A stretch of DNA of 64,000 bases from Dactylorhiza incarnata (GCA_033032865.1 JAWHQI010000001.1:2936001-3000000); one strand, 5' to 3'; numbered from the stretch's first letter, positions 1-11,859 are shown. A program made the numbers and translations. The notes: generated by a model from the letters alone, not told the origin.

Positions 1-740
1 GGGGCGACATTCATCGTGGGGGCGACAATCAGTCCTGGGGGCGACATTTGTCCTGGGGGCGACATTCGTCCTGATGACGAAGCTCGCGCCTTCTTTCAGC
101 ACGTGCTTGTAGTTGGGCCCTCGTTGGCATCTACTCATATATAAGCACAAAAATACGATTGTGCATAAAGAAAAAGAAATGGCAACATTCAATGGATGTC
201 TTTGGCAACAATCAAGAAAGAGAAACAGCCCTATAACAATAAAGCAGATTATATACACAGAAAAAGTTCTATAATGTACGTGACAGGCAAGGGGCGGAGC
301 TGCCCCGATCCAAGACGACATTTGTCGTGGGCGGCAATATTGGTCCTGCGGGGCGACATTGGTCGTGGGCGACGACATTGGTCGTGGGACACGACATTGG
401 TCATGGATGATGACATTGGTCGTGTAGGGCGACATAGGTCGTGGGCGGCGACATTGATCGTGGGGGCAACATTGGTCGTGGGGGCGACATTGTTCGTAGT
501 CCAACGAGATTGGTCATGGATGACGACATTGGTCGTGTAGGGCGACATAGGTCGTGGGCGACGACATTGGATGTGGGGGCAACATTGGTCGTTGGGGGCG
601 ACATTGTTGGTACGGGGCCACATTGGTCATGGGCGGTGGCATTGGTCGCGGGCAGCAACATTGGTCGGGGGTGGGTGGGGGGGGGGGGGGGCATTGGTCG
701 TGGGTGGCAACATTGGTTGTAAGGGGCAACATTGCTCAAA
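1..740. repeat. GC-rich degenerate minisatellite, GGCGACATTGGTCGTGG-like unit
   Basis: Short units built on GGCGACATTGGTCGTGG recur throughout, with variable spacers; the first 80 bases and 300-730 are densest. Open frames on both strands are by-products of the repeat (runs such as DDIGRGG or HDQCRPP) and are not genes. A run of 15 G occupies 677-691. A related core, GGCGACATTCGGC, forms a second short array near 6490-6610, so this is a dispersed minisatellite family. The array runs off the left edge of the window. Confidence 0.85.
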
Positions 741-790
741 TATTAGTCATGCCTATAAAAAGATTCTTATAGATGCCTTGTACTAATTAC

Positions 791-875
791 AAATATCAAC
801 CACGCATATAAGAGTTGGTGTAAATATCAACCACACATATAAGAGTTGCTGTAAATATCAACCACGCATATAAGG
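791..875. repeat. 31-bp tandem repeat, nearly three copies
   Basis: The unit begins AAATATCAACCAC and continues GCATATAAGAGTTG. It starts at 791, 822 and 853, with one or two substitutions between copies. It is unrelated to the GC minisatellite just upstream. Confidence 0.85.
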
Positions 876-3689
876 TCTAGGATTACAAACTGGATCATCA
901 CAAAGACCTAGACGATAATTACATTGCCGAGGAAATTTAGACTTGCAAACTGGATCAAACGGCTATTAACTAATTCAATTAACATTTAGATAAGCTCAAA
1001 CACAACAATGGATTCAATTACTTGTGGAAAGTCAAGATGAAGGGCTGCTGGCCGGTGCAGATACAGAGGAATTTGCAAGATGGGTGAAGTCCAGCCAAGC
1101 GAACAACAATTAAAGCCATTCTTGATTACATAGAGTGGCTAGTTTAGCTATCAACCCTGCAAAAACATAATAGATGTTGGAAATGCATTAAAATATTCAA
1201 AGCAGATGTGAACACCTCAAAGATTAAAAAGTATAATCGTGCTTGCCCTTAAACTATGATTATACCTAAGCATAAGCCATTCAGAATTGGAAATTCTTGC
1301 TAGTATTATGGAACATAAATATATAGTGGAGAAAACATAAAATCCTGCTCGAAATTCTCCTGATCATCACAACTCCTGGAAGCCCATAACAGCTTTTAAA
1401 AAAATTCTTCATCCAACATTCCTAATAACAATTTTGTAGCTCCTATCTACCTATTATTGCCCTTTTATATGGTCTAAAAACCCTTAAAGCATCCACCTTG
1501 TTATGGATCTATTTTTCCGGGGAAAGAGGATTATAAGTCCAAGAATCCATCATCCAAAACAAAGTGTAGTATAAAATATAAAAGGTCGAAATCATTTAGC
1601 AATGCAAGGTAGAGATCTCAAACCGGTGCATTCAGGTGAATGCAATCAGTGAATGCATTGTTGAAGCCATAATTTGGATAGGTGGTGATCATAAATAAAT
1701 AAAAAATTCCAGCCAATAATTTGATCAACAACATGCAAGCATATGTAGATGTTCTGGTCTACTATCACTGACTATATATTGCTATACCTAGAATTTATCA
1801 AAACATAAAACCTTGAAAAACATCAAATTGTCATTGTGAAGATATACCTTGCTGATGGGTTGAGTGGAGAAGAGTAGATTCCAAAACTAAGGTTAAAAAC
1901 TCATTCTGAACTGCAGTGTGCAGATTTTTGCACTGCATTGCATACATCAAATGAATCGCAAAAATCTGTGAGGTTGTCAACAAATGAATCGCCATATATG
2001 GTAGGAGGAAAAAAAGGACAACATTGCATACATCAAATGATTTTAAGCTTGTTGTTAATGCCATAATTTTTTGGTTAACCCGTGAAGTTTTCCATAAGTT
2101 TTTCATAGTATCTGAATATTGTAAAAAAACTATAGCAGAAAAAAACTGATAGTAATTTCATGAAATAGTCCTAAGTATTACCTATGAAGTCTAAATTTGC
2201 AATACTAAAAAAGGAGAAGCACCAAAAAGTAAGAACACAGTCAACTCGGCAATTTAGAAATAGCTTGTAAAGTGAGAAGGGCAATATATCACCTCACAAA
2301 TGTCTAAAAGTGGAGAAACCAATTACCCCAAGTTGATAAGCTTTAATTCAGGAACAGTACACAAATCATAAACTTATATTTGTAGTACCTACCAAATTAA
2401 AAACAAAAAAGGAAGAAACACAGATCAACTCTGCAATTTATGTCAAATAATTATAGTAGCTTACTCTATTGGAGAGAATTTTTATGATGAAATGGGAAGG
2501 AAATAGAAATAGGAATCTGTTCAAGCCAATTGAGATCCACGAAAAGTCTGGGATAAAATGAAATTTCACTGTTAATGATTGTCAAATGAATTCTTTGTGT
2601 AGTATAAGGAAGCAAAGCCAGAGGAACTTTGCTGAAGAGGTATTAGACCCACCGTCAAGCAACATCGTCTTTAACTATCTCCTTCACTGTGTTCTTGCCA
2701 AAATACTGAGCCAATCTCTAGCATTTCTCATCCATGTGTCTTACCTTTTGCTGCATGAATCTACTTGGCTTCATATATTCGCCTAGAGTCAAACTTCTGG
2801 AGTAACACATTAGAAGAGGTGGAGTCAGAGTTGGAAAAAATCGATTGATGCCCGGGGGGAAACCAAAAATCAATAGTCGAATAAAGGGCATAAAAAATCA
2901 TAGAGAATCATCAGGCGGGTGGGCGTTTGGCCGTGAGTTTCATTCTTTGACATGGCGTGTGAACGACGACGGTGGGAGAGAAATCTTCTTGGGAATGGAT
3001 AGGATCCAGGGAAGAATGAAAGTGTGAGTAAAGTTACCTGGGAGAGTGTAGATGTCTCACACTGCTCCAATGTTGATGGTGAAGGAGTCGCCTGGATCTT
3101 TATTGGACTTCGATGTCTGCGGCTCTACTGCAATAGATCCATGCTATTCGTTTGGATCACCTCCGATGATCTATCTCCGCCTATGATGATTGATCCCCGT
3201 CGGTGTGAGGAGAGCCTTTGAGCGTGAGAGGAAGCAGCATTTTCTTGCGATTTGGGGGCGCGTTGGATATGAGAAGTCGAGGGGTATGAGATGGGGTAGA
3301 ATTCAGCTGTAGGAGAGACTGAGTGTAGGTCTTCTTCTCAAAAAACTGATCGAGGAGGGAAGCGCTTGAGGCGAAGGTTGCGACTGTGATTTAGGAGAGG
3401 AATGAGATGAAGGAGAGGTGTGAGAAGAAGGAGGACATAACCTTGGCGGCGAAATGTTGGAGAAGCTTCAGCAGGCGAAAGAGGGAAGATGGGGGCGAGC
3501 GGGGAGGAGAAGCAATCACGGGAGAAAAAATTAGGGCAGAGCGGGATTGGCGTGGGAGAGGATGGATTAAGAGGATCGAAAAATAAACGAACGGTGCATT
3601 GGTTATAACGAACGGTTAAGATTAAATGATGTCTCATTTACCATGACTAATTATCTTGCCATGGAACCCTAAATCATATTTCTTTTTAA
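876..3689. other. AT-rich intergenic stretch, no supported gene
   Basis: No frame shows a recognisable protein. On the minus strand, 3650 down to about 3030 is richer in C and T and reads like a 5' UTR: pyrimidine-rich, no long frame, and a plausible splice donor (CTCCCAG then GTAACTTT) near 3035. This could be the first untranslated exon of a decayed gene pointing left, but no coding exon downstream was recognised. Small frames at 1831-2106, 2586-2786 and 3338-3637 have no family signature and are probably chance. Confidence 0.4.
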
Positions 3690-4252
3690 TATAGTATATC
3701 TATATATATATATATAAAAGTTTATAACATAAAATTAAATATTTTATATTAATTGTCATAATTTAATACATTTAATATTTTGGTAAATTATGAGATTGAT
3801 TTTGAGCCTATAAATAGCTCTTCAAAATATGAGATAAAATACACGCAATCTCTCTCTCTCTCTCTCATCTTCTTTCTTGTGCTCTCATATTTTTGATACT
3901 ATTATCTTGTGATTCTACATTTGCTTCATCCAGTGGAAGTTTGGGTGCTCTGTGATTCTTCGGTGTCCGCGCACATCGGAGTTTCAGGATCTAGCCGGGT
4001 GTTGTACATTGGAGAAGTGAGCATCGGTTGAAAGTCATGTCGGAGGGTGGTGCAACTTCTTTAGGGCAGTGATCACACGCCTTCCCCAGGCTCAATTTCT
4101 TACTTTATTATTTTTCATTGTAATTTATTTCATGTATTTCTAAACATTTATATTTTGTTCCGAAAAATTATATTACAAATATTTTATTATTTATTTCTAG
4201 AGAATACTTTAGAAATAATATCATTATATAAGCAAAATTTCTAACAACCTAA
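3690..4252 (+). mobile_element. LTR-like repeat, copy 1 (Copia-type 5' LTR or solo LTR)
   Basis: A segment of about 560 bp is repeated at about 56845-57396 with high similarity. It has LTR hallmarks: a TATA box (TATAAAT, 3809-3815), a following CT-rich leader, and an end in TTTCTAACA, after which the two copies stop matching. The left edge is blurred by a TA microsatellite, so the opening TG is not fixed. A decayed Copia interior follows, so this may be the 5' LTR of that element. The second copy has no such interior and may be a solo LTR. Confidence 0.65.
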
Positions 4253-6250
4253 AGAAGTTGATTTTCACATCATAATCTCTTGCGAAAGGGTCGTGTTATG
4301 CTATCATCCCAACAAACCGATTAGTACCAGTTAGAGCCTGTCATAGGTATTCCTTGAGAAGTCCAAGAATAATACATAAATAATTTTTTTAATATTTATT
4401 AAGTATGTTTACTGGTGCATGATAATTTGTAACAAATATTATGTTTAATATTAATGTAATTGATTTAATATTTAATCATGCACAATAGTTAACATCAATA
4501 TTACATATATGTGTTAACGTTATTATTATATGATAATTTAAATATAATAGATTTCTTTAACTAATATAATTTTTATTATTATATAATAATTATTATAATA
4601 TTAAAATATATTATATTATTATTATAACATGATTATATTATTATTATTATATATTAAATATGATTAATATTTATCTTGGAAGTGATATATCTTAATGGTT
4701 TGTTTAAAATATTGTGAATTTTATAATAAATCAAATTAGTTCTACTATTTTGATACATAGCAATATGTGACATGTTAGAGTAGGACATGTAAATTTCGAA
4801 TCAATGAAAAATGATAAAATTAGATCTATTACCTAAGAAAAATATTTTATTTAAAATTAGATATGAAATTTGTATCCACTCTAATTTGCAAGAAAACATT
4901 TTACGAACATGAAAAAACATATACATCGTTGTATTTTATTTATTCTAATGTTTGTAACTCATATCGTCAAACTGATAGAGATGAAAATAAGTATATTGTA
5001 ACATTCACAGATTACTTCAAAAAAAACTTTTTACATTTATTTGTTAAAAAAATTATTCATTTAAAAAATAAAGCCGAAGTTGAAAATATAATCTAATGAG
5101 TTTCACCAGCAAAAAAAATCAGTCTAGAAAATCGATCTTTTGGATTCTTAAAGTGTGGGGGTACTGATCTAAAGTCTTTATTCTTAAACTAAAATGGATA
5201 GGTCTTAAAATGATCAATTTTATTTTTATTAATTATGTCTCCGCTAATTATAGTGCAAATGCGGTTTTCATTACTAATTATCAAGTAAATGAAATTTCTA
5301 ATAATATTATTTTAGAAGCTCGTGATGCGGTCTATCGTGAAAATAAAACAAAAGGTTCACATATTAACATTCAAGTATAGTCATATTTCACATTTACTTG
5401 TCAATTCTCTTGCTTATTGATTGTTTTAATTGATTGTGATAAATCTAATTCAAAGATGAATACGTATATGAGATTCATGTACAAGTCCGTGAAACAAAAA
5501 AGAAGTGAATGTTATATCACAAAAATATGCAAAGTCAGAATTAAATCTGACTGATAATGTCACAAAGGGTTTGTCCTAAAATGAGATTAAAAAAAATCAT
5601 CGAGGGGAATGAGCCTTAAACCCACATAACTTTGCTGCCAATGGTGGATACCCAACCTATGTGATTGGAGATCCCATAAATTAGGTTCAATGTGATGGAA
5701 ACAAAACTATTGATGTAGCCAAGTGAGGAGCACAAATTAGGGAAAATAGATGTATCTTACTCTCCTCATTTCTATGGTGAAAAGTGCTCCACATAACCGT
5801 ATAGGTTGTGACATTTAGTCCTTAATGGTTTCCAAAGGCATAATTTTGCGAGATATGTGTTGAGAATATCTCTTGAGGCACCACCTATGTGGGGGTAGTC
5901 ATGAGACCGCGACTTTGGGATTCGGGCTGAGCCCTAATAACCTCCATGAAAATCAAGGGATGCGCATGGTCATTAAAGTGCCCACCGCCATAACCCAAAG
6001 AATAACAAATCTATTGTGTGTTTATTTTATCTATTGGTCAAAATAATTGAATTCAAGGCTTCTAGCACATTATATTCTTCAATAGAGATGATAAGTACTA
6101 AGTATAGGTTCAAGATAACTATTCCACCTATACCAATTGCATTAGATACAACTGGATGAAGCAAATGTCTATTAACTTATTATTACTTATATATATATAT
6201 ATATATCAGTTTTATAATTGTTCGATATTTTTTTGCTTTTGTGGGGGATT
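4253..6250 (+). pseudogene. Decayed Ty1/Copia internal region (integrase and RNase H remnants)
   Basis: Two protein fossils are visible. The frame 4863-5096 contains YIVTFTD followed by a lysine-rich stretch, resembling the start of a Copia integrase core (usual pattern TFTDDYSR...KSE). Near 5300, EARDAVYREN resembles the segment after integrase in Copia polyproteins. At 5560-5610, NVTKGLS, a stop, then NEIKKNHRG matches the C-terminal end of Copia RNase H (usual form D.FTKGLS). The next 600 bp resemble a Copia 3' UTR. A polypurine tract GTGGGGGAT (6241-6249) directly precedes TGTTGTAATTTC, a plausible 3' LTR start at 6250; little of that LTR can be recognised. Stops and deletions are everywhere, and gag, protease and most of reverse transcriptase are missing. 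The RNase H and polypurine calls are fair; the integrase fragment is weak. Confidence 0.5.
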
Positions 6251-6420
6251 GTTGTAATTTCTTAAGTGTTCATCATTTAATATATAAAATTCTCAAAATT
6301 AATTGTATGAATTCACATACTCATATGCGATAATTTAGATCTATTGTTTTAATAATAATTTAATATATTTGAATAAGATTTTATTTAAAATTACATGATA
6401 GATTATATATATATATACAC
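6250..6420 (+). other. Possible truncated Copia 3' LTR, AT-rich
   Basis: This follows a polypurine tract and starts TGTTGTAATTTC, but it cannot be aligned by eye to the proposed 5' LTR at 3690-4252. It passes into a TA/CA microsatellite near 6405. Confidence 0.3.
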
Positions 6421-6628
6421 ACACGTGACAGTGCACGGGGGGGACCTCGTGCCCCGCGTGACAGTACCCAACCTGACACGGGGGTCCACGTGCGGACGGC
6501 GACATTCGGCAGGGGCGGAGACATTCGGCGGGGGTGACATTCGGTATGGGCGGCGACATTCGGCGGGGCGACATTCGGCAGGGCGACGACATTCAGCGGG
6601 GTGGCAGCTTTCTGCGGAGGCGATCTAT
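6421..6628. repeat. Second GGCGACATTCGGC minisatellite array
   Basis: At least seven copies of a GGCGACATTCGGC-like unit lie at 6495-6605, preceded by a GC-rich inverted-repeat-like segment (GTGCACGGGGGGGACC, later GTGCCCCGCGTGAC). Related to the array at 1-740. Confidence 0.7.
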
Positions 6629-6675
6629 ATTTATATCAGTATATATAAAACTTAATTTAATTTTGTTCAATAAAA

Positions 6676-6740
6676 ACCATATGGTGTGATGGTTGTCATC
6701 TTTGGTTGACATAGTGGAGACATGGGTTCAATTTTCACCA
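6676..6740 (+). mobile_element. Candidate tRNA-derived SINE head (weak)
   Basis: The segment reads like a degenerate pol III promoter: an A-box-like TGGTGTGATGGTTG followed about 35 bases later by a B-box-like GGGTTCAATTTT. Plant SINEs and tRNA genes share this spacing. No clean 3' tail or target duplication could be identified. Confidence 0.3.
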
Positions 6741-6894
6741 TTGACAAATTTTGTGAGATTAAAAAATGGGTCATATGAAACTCATTTTCAATAAATTTAG
6801 GGGTAAAATCATAATTTCATGTTGTAGAGTATTCTATACCTTCATAGTTTTAGGTCACCCCTTAATAGGTTTAGTAGACCTATGAAAAAGTGGA

Positions 6895-7143
6895 GAGAGA
6901 GAGTGGTTTGATCCTATACCTATAGCTGCTGAGGGGGGAGAGAGAGAGGCAGGGATGGCGGCTTATTATATTAGAAGGAGAGAGAGAGAGAGAGCAGGGA
7001 GAGAGGGCGGCGGAGATAGAGGGGGCGAGAGAGAGAAAGAAAGAGAGGACAGAGGGCGAGATAGTGCAGCGAAGAGGAAGAGAGAGAAAGTGAGAGAGAT
7101 TGCGGTGGAGAGGAAGAGAGAGAGAAAGGGAGAGAGAGGGAGC
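6895..7143. repeat. GA-rich simple-sequence region
   Basis: Nearly pure purine with many (GA)n and (GAGAGG)n stretches. The frame at 6955-7146 is an Arg/Glu-rich artefact. Confidence 0.85.
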
Positions 7144-7229
7144 TAGAACAAATAATTTTTTTTGTATATACTTATATATTTTTACAAAATAAATATTGTA
7201 ATATTGATGTATATTTTGTTACGGTCATT

Positions 7230-7727
7230 TGGAGTATTCATATGTATATATTGCGAGCGCAGCCCGTGCGGAGGCGGGCGAAGCCCGACTGAATGCAGTC
7301 GAAGGCCGCCCGACAATATCACGCTAGGGGCGAGCGAAGCCCGCCGTCGCTGGCTCGGTACTGTCACTCTTGGCCGTAGGGGCAGAGCCCCGTGTCGGGC
7401 ACAACCTGCTCGAGGCTTCAAGCACATTTATTTGCGGGCACGCAGAATATGCTTGCAGGCGCAACATATTTATTTGCGGGCGAAGCCCGCTTGGATGCGG
7501 GTGCCGCCCGCAGCGCCGCATCTAGAACAATGACAGGCGAAGCCTGCTCATACGAAGCGCATCCCGCTCATATGCGTGCGCAGCCTTCTAAGAGTTAGCA
7601 AGAGGCCGCCCGAGAACATCAAATACAAACCGACAAATCCTCCTTGGGTGCGAACGGGCAAAACCCGTGTGCACCCAAGGCAACAGGGAGCATCGAGCAC
7701 GGCCGATAGGCCGTGCGAAGATGCTAG
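7230..7727 (+). repeat. GC-rich hairpin repeat family, copy 1 (right part)
   Basis: The block is packed with short palindromes of the form CGGGCGAAGCCCG and variants, and ends in a stem-loop (GCACGGCC, loop GATA, GGCCGTGC) followed by GAAGATGCTAG at about 7726. It is entered through TACGGTCATTT, as in the copies at 54210 and 56685. A subterminal hairpin followed by a CTAG end is the kind of 3' terminus Helitrons have, but the other copies end in CTCG, so Helitron identity is tentative. The frames here (7162-7533, 7392-7598) are by-products. Confidence 0.6.
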
Positions 7728-7728
7728 A

Positions 7729-7732
<4 letters not shown>

Positions 7733-7771
<39 letters not shown>
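7733..7771. repeat. (TA)n microsatellite
   Basis: Almost uninterrupted alternating TA. Confidence 0.95.
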
Positions 7772-7772
<1 letters not shown>

Positions 7773-7776
7773 CTTT

Positions 7777-8105
7777 AACTACTATATACAAGAAGCTGCC
7801 TTTGGTGCAACATTCAAAAGTTCCAAATATAGCCTCATTCTTTTACTCCAATGACTTAATATATATTATGAAAAAAATGGAAATACATAAAATATAATGA
7901 CTATTTGTGTAATTACACAATATCCCTATAATAAAAATAATGATGGATATTCATAAAATCCAAAAACTTTTTAGTAGACCTCCTACACCTACTATGGTAG
8001 GTAATCATTATGCCTCCAAAAACTAATTTCGAAATATAACGATTTACTTTAAAATGATTTTTGGTTAAAATATAAATGTTTTTTAAAAAATAATTATAAA
8101 ATATT
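7777..8105 (+). repeat. Empty-site-like copy of the MULE target sequence
   Basis: Bases 7777-7823 recur almost perfectly at 8121-8167 (47 bp, one visible difference). Where the second copy is interrupted by the MULE, this copy continues directly into CAAATATAGCCTC and about 280 bp that reappear at 56389-56690 on the far side of the MULE. This segment is therefore a local duplicate of the insertion site without the insertion. The shared sequence belongs to the same dispersed family as the hairpin-rich blocks. Confidence 0.8.
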
Positions 8106-8170
8106 GATATATATATATATAACTACTATATACAAGAAGTTGCCTTTGGTGCAACATTCAAAAGTTCTCC

Positions 8171-8245
8171 GGCAAAATTTTCTTTGCGCTCAACGCAGGA
8201 ATCGATACATCGAAAATAAATACTGCCGGACCAACCTTATTTCCT
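8171..8245 (+). repeat. MULE left terminal inverted repeat
   Basis: Matches the reverse complement of 56312-56386 over about 75 bp with scattered differences. Beyond 8245 the CT-rich leader of the Ulp1-like gene (to about 8560) is only loosely similar to the other side. Confidence 0.85.
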
Positions 8246-8779
8246 TGAGGCCCCACATCATTTACTCCCTTCCCCTTCGCCAGTTCTTTACAGCTGAACC
8301 TCCCAAAACCCGAAACCCTCCGAACCCTACCGCTTCGGCGCCATCCAACAACTCCAGCGTTGAGCGCAGCCCTCCGAACACTCAGGCTCCGGCGAAACCC
8401 TACCGCTCCGACGCCATCCAACAACTCCGGTGTTGAGCGCAGGCGGTCATCAGGGTCGAATACGTGATTTCTCCGGAGTGGTCAGCCGTTAATAGCTCTC
8501 CGGTCAACGTTTGATGTAGAAGAAGAGGGATTATTCCAGTTCTACTTATTGGACAGAAAAGGTAAATTTTATGATTCTAGTTTACCATTTCTACTTCTGA
8601 GATTGTATAGACTGTTAGGTTTGCTTGATTTACTGTAGTAGTAATGTGTTGTTGTTTTTTCCTGTTATTTTAGGGCATTTGGTAGTTTTGAATTAGGATT
8701 GTTAGGGTTCCTTGATTTAGGATAGTAGCAATGTCTTGTTGATTAATCCCGGTACGTTAGGGCTATTTGAATTAGCGAT
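8246..8779 (+). promoter_or_regulatory. 5' leader and promoter-proximal region of the Ulp1-like gene
   Basis: A CT- and CCG-rich stretch (8270-8530) is followed by a T-rich, intron-like stretch with a plausible donor (GGACAGAAAAG then GTAAATTTT, near 8561). Repeats of ACAACTCC(A/G)G(C/T)GTTGAGCGCA occur at 8348 and 8421. No protein-coding frame is supported; it reads as an untranslated first exon. Confidence 0.4.
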
Positions 8780-8995
8780 ACAATTGTATATGTGTTGTTA
8801 CAGCTGTAACTATTTTTCTTGTTACAGTGGTAACTGTTTTTCTTGTTACAGTGGTAATCATATTTGTTGTTACAATTGGAACTGTATTTTTTGTTACAGT
8901 TGGAACTGTATTTTTTGTTATAGTTGGAACTGTATTTGTTGTTATTACAGTTGTATCTATGTTGTTATTACAGTTGTATATGTGTATTTGTTACA
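8780..8995 (+). repeat. Tandem repeat of a 23-24 bp GTTACAGTTGGAACTG-like unit
   Basis: About eight degenerate copies of GTTACAG(T/C)(T/G)G(T/G)AACTGT plus a T-rich spacer. Many cores are short palindromes (GTTACAGCTGTAAC). The array sits just upstream of the first recognisable coding exon and ends near a splice-acceptor-like TTATTCAG at 9033. Cys- or Val-rich frames here are artefacts. Confidence 0.8.
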
Positions 8996-9033
8996 AATGG
9001 TTTGTCAGATGTTTTATTATTTTTGGTTATTCA

Positions 9034-11456
9034 GATGCCCGGTAGCCAATACCTTAGTTGTAGGTGTGCAGTGTCCACCTTCAAATCTAATGCAAGTTCG
9101 TTACTGGAAGTAATTTCTGATGAGTCAAAGACAGCTCTTCAAGATGCCAATGTGCTTCCATTATTCCAAATTCTGAATCTCGCACAGAATATACCGTTAC
9201 TATATTTGCTTGTGCGGTGTTATAATGGTGATAAGAAAGCTTTTTTATTGGGTAAATATTATGTGAGGTTTACTGTAAATGAGATAGCGATGATTTTGGG
9301 TCTCCCAAATAGGGGCCGTGTTTTTAAGTTTGTCAGACTTCCACTTTCAGGCTTAACTCACAAGGATGTTGCACTACGAGGAGGAGGGTGGAAGCTTTAG
9401 TGAGATATCTGTTGGTGGTTTTTTTCCGATTGAAGAGCCCGAGGGTTCCAGCTTGCCTTCACAAATTTGGTGGGGTACTAGTTTTTCGAAAGTACAATTG
9501 GCCTAAGGCCATACACGAATTTTTGTACTCGCTGCTGGTTGAGTTGAGTAGAATTAGTGCATTACGAGGAGGTTCTCATTTGGGTTACTTGGAAGGATGC
9601 TCGACCATATTACTGGTACTTGGTGTGATTATATATTTAAATTGATTATAAAATACCATTTACTTTATATCTTATTGTGTAGTTTTGGTTGTATGAGCAC
9701 ACCAAATTTTAGCTGGTTTGTGACGACGTTGCAAGGCCTCGAATTTGACGCTGGACTACAAAGTTGAGTTCTAGCGCGAAGTATTGTTATGCTCTACAAA
9801 GAGAGCTTATGATTCAAAAAAAGGTGGGTTAAATCAATTTACTATGGAGTTCTCCACTTTAGATTTAACATTTATTTTATATTATTTTGTAGGTGAAAAT
9901 AGAATTTGAGAATGTTTTAGAAAGAGAGAAGTTACTACTAGGGGTGGATGATAAAGACCCCGATTTTGAGGCAGTCCAAAAAAGGGCTAGAAAATTAAGT
10001 AATGAGGATTCAGACGTTGATAATATTTTCTATAATGTCGAAGAGGCGAGAAAAGAAAAGAAGAAGTTAAGGAAACTAGAGTGGAAGATGTTGAGAAAGG
10101 CTAGGATGGAGCTTCAAAGTAAAAGAGGGAAGAGCAAGATAGAGGGGTTTGGAAAGATTGAGTATATGCACTTTGAAGAAGGTTTGAGAGATTTGGAGAG
10201 CAGATTGTGTGGTTTTATCAAAGAGCAAGTTCGGAGTGAGGTTGACACACTGCGACAGGAAATTATGAATAATTTTAATTCTTTGAGAAAATTCGGTGAA
10301 GAAGGGTTTAACAATATGTCATGTCAATACACCCGAGAGAAGGAACCGCGCCATCAATCACCCTCGCTACTAACTTCGTCGCCCAACGTCACAATTGTTC
10401 CGAGCACCCGACTCACACCTACGAAATCACCAATTGAAGTTACTTTGGTGGATTCCACCATTCCGGTGAACGACTCAGAATGCGAGAGTCAGTTAAAGCT
10501 AAGTAGCTTGATCAGAAATGTGAAGAAAAGGGCAAACCGGAAGAAGAAGAATTTAGTACCCTGGCAAATATTTTATACCTACACGATTACGTGAGGTCAT
10601 AGATTATGTCCTCTTGAATTTCAATGAAAGGTATTAGTACTATATGTTAAAATTCTTCCATATTGTTTAGTATATGTTAAAAATATGTTTGACTGAAATA
10701 TTAATTTATGTTTTAGTGATTGCACCATCTTCTAGAGCTGAAATATTTTGCTAACCAGATGCTTAGTGGACACCCTTTTGGGTGAAGGATGGCTAGAAGA
10801 TACACACCTCAATGCGTATGTATTAGTACTCAGTGCTAGGAGGAGGAGGTCTCAAAATAAAATGAAAAGTTTTTTATATGTCTCTCCGGATTTTGCTGTA
10901 AGTAATATTTCATTGTGTTGAATTTAGCTTCGCATAGTTATTAACCAATTTTTTAACCCTACTGCAGAACTATAAGCGGAGTAATTTCTAAAATGCCAAA
11001 ATACTACTGAGTCATATAACAACGGACAACGTAAAATCCTCTCAGATTATTTTAATGTCATGTCACTTTGAATGTCATTGGGCTTTGTTGGTTTGCAAAC
11101 TGAAAGAGCGACACTGGGAATATTACGACTCTTTGTCAATCAGTCGTCATCGAGCAGCCTTACCCGCTTTGGTATTAAAACTAAATCTGTCAACAAAGTG
11201 AATTATAATTGGGAATTTCATTTTTCACTGTATCTTCAATAGTACACTAAGGTCTAATTATCTTTGTACATGTAAATTGTCATTGTTGCAGGTCCGAACA
11301 TTATATGAGGATGTTTGTGAGATCTTGCCAATAGATTTTTTTGGATTAGCAAATAGTTGATGTTCTCGGCTTGCCAATGCAGGAGAATGGCAATGACTGC
11401 GGGGTTTTCGTAATAAAGTACATGGAGGCTGTTATTTCAACACAAACAAAGTAATG
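9034..11456 (+). pseudogene. DUF1985 / Ulp1 (C48) cysteine-protease-like gene of the MULE, damaged
   Basis: The gene encodes a SUMO-protease-like protein of the plant transposon-associated type. After the acceptor-like TTCAG, ATG (9034) opens a DUF1985-like domain: YVRFTVNEIAMILGLPNRG (9260-9320), then KYNWPKAIHEFL (about 9495-9530), then LYEHTKF (about 9690) after an intron. Exon 9893-10594 is charged coiled coil (EKKKLRKLEWK, GLRDLESRL). The C-terminal domain carries WLEDTHLNAYV (about 10785) and a complete protease set: His in CHWALLVCKL (11076-11078), Asp in EYYDSL (11127-11129), and Gln (11380-11382) and Cys (11398-11400) in QENGNDCGVF, then a stop after ISTQTK. Splicing and frameshifts are both needed to join the parts: a frame change is required near 10565, and in-frame stops occur near 9710-9760. 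The protease itself would cleave SUMO-like conjugates; its role in the element is unknown. The family call is firm; exon limits are approximate. Confidence 0.75.
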
Positions 11457-11859
11457 GGATTGTTGTCGAACATAGCAGTCGGAAATGCCAAAATTTTGTG
11501 CCGAAATCGCTGCCGATATTTTTAGAACTTATTCACCATTAATATATGCCAATATTTCTTAGGGAATGAAACAATTATGTGGGATGTTTAATTATGTCCA
11601 ACGTTATTTAGAAGACTGGTAATAGACATTATTGTGGGCCGTTTTCTGCAAGAGTGATAGTGGAATACTTTTTTTGATAATACATGATAATTACATTACT
11701 TAAGGACAACCTGATCCATGTTTGATTATGTTTGCTATACCAGTGAAACTGTTTAATTATGTTTTCTTGTGCGGTAATTATATTGCTGGATACATTAGTT
11801 TGTTGCTACTTGGCAAGCAACAACCTTACAAAAATTGGCAGTTAATTCAACAACGTACA
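11457..11859. other. Short spacer between the convergent MULE genes
   Basis: AT-rich with no coding signal. It presumably holds both 3' UTRs and polyadenylation signals. Confidence 0.5.

Noticed and set aside
791..875. Possible CRISPR-like array
   Set aside because: Contiguous 31-bp tandem copies with no unique spacers, in a plant genome.
4863..5096. Endogenous pararetrovirus fragment
   Set aside because: The nearest pattern is a Copia integrase start (YIVTFTD), and the RNase H end and polypurine tract downstream fit a Copia element; no viral coat or movement-protein motif was seen.
6676..6740. A tRNA gene
   Set aside because: Only A- and B-box-like pieces are present; no cloverleaf with acceptor stem could be formed.
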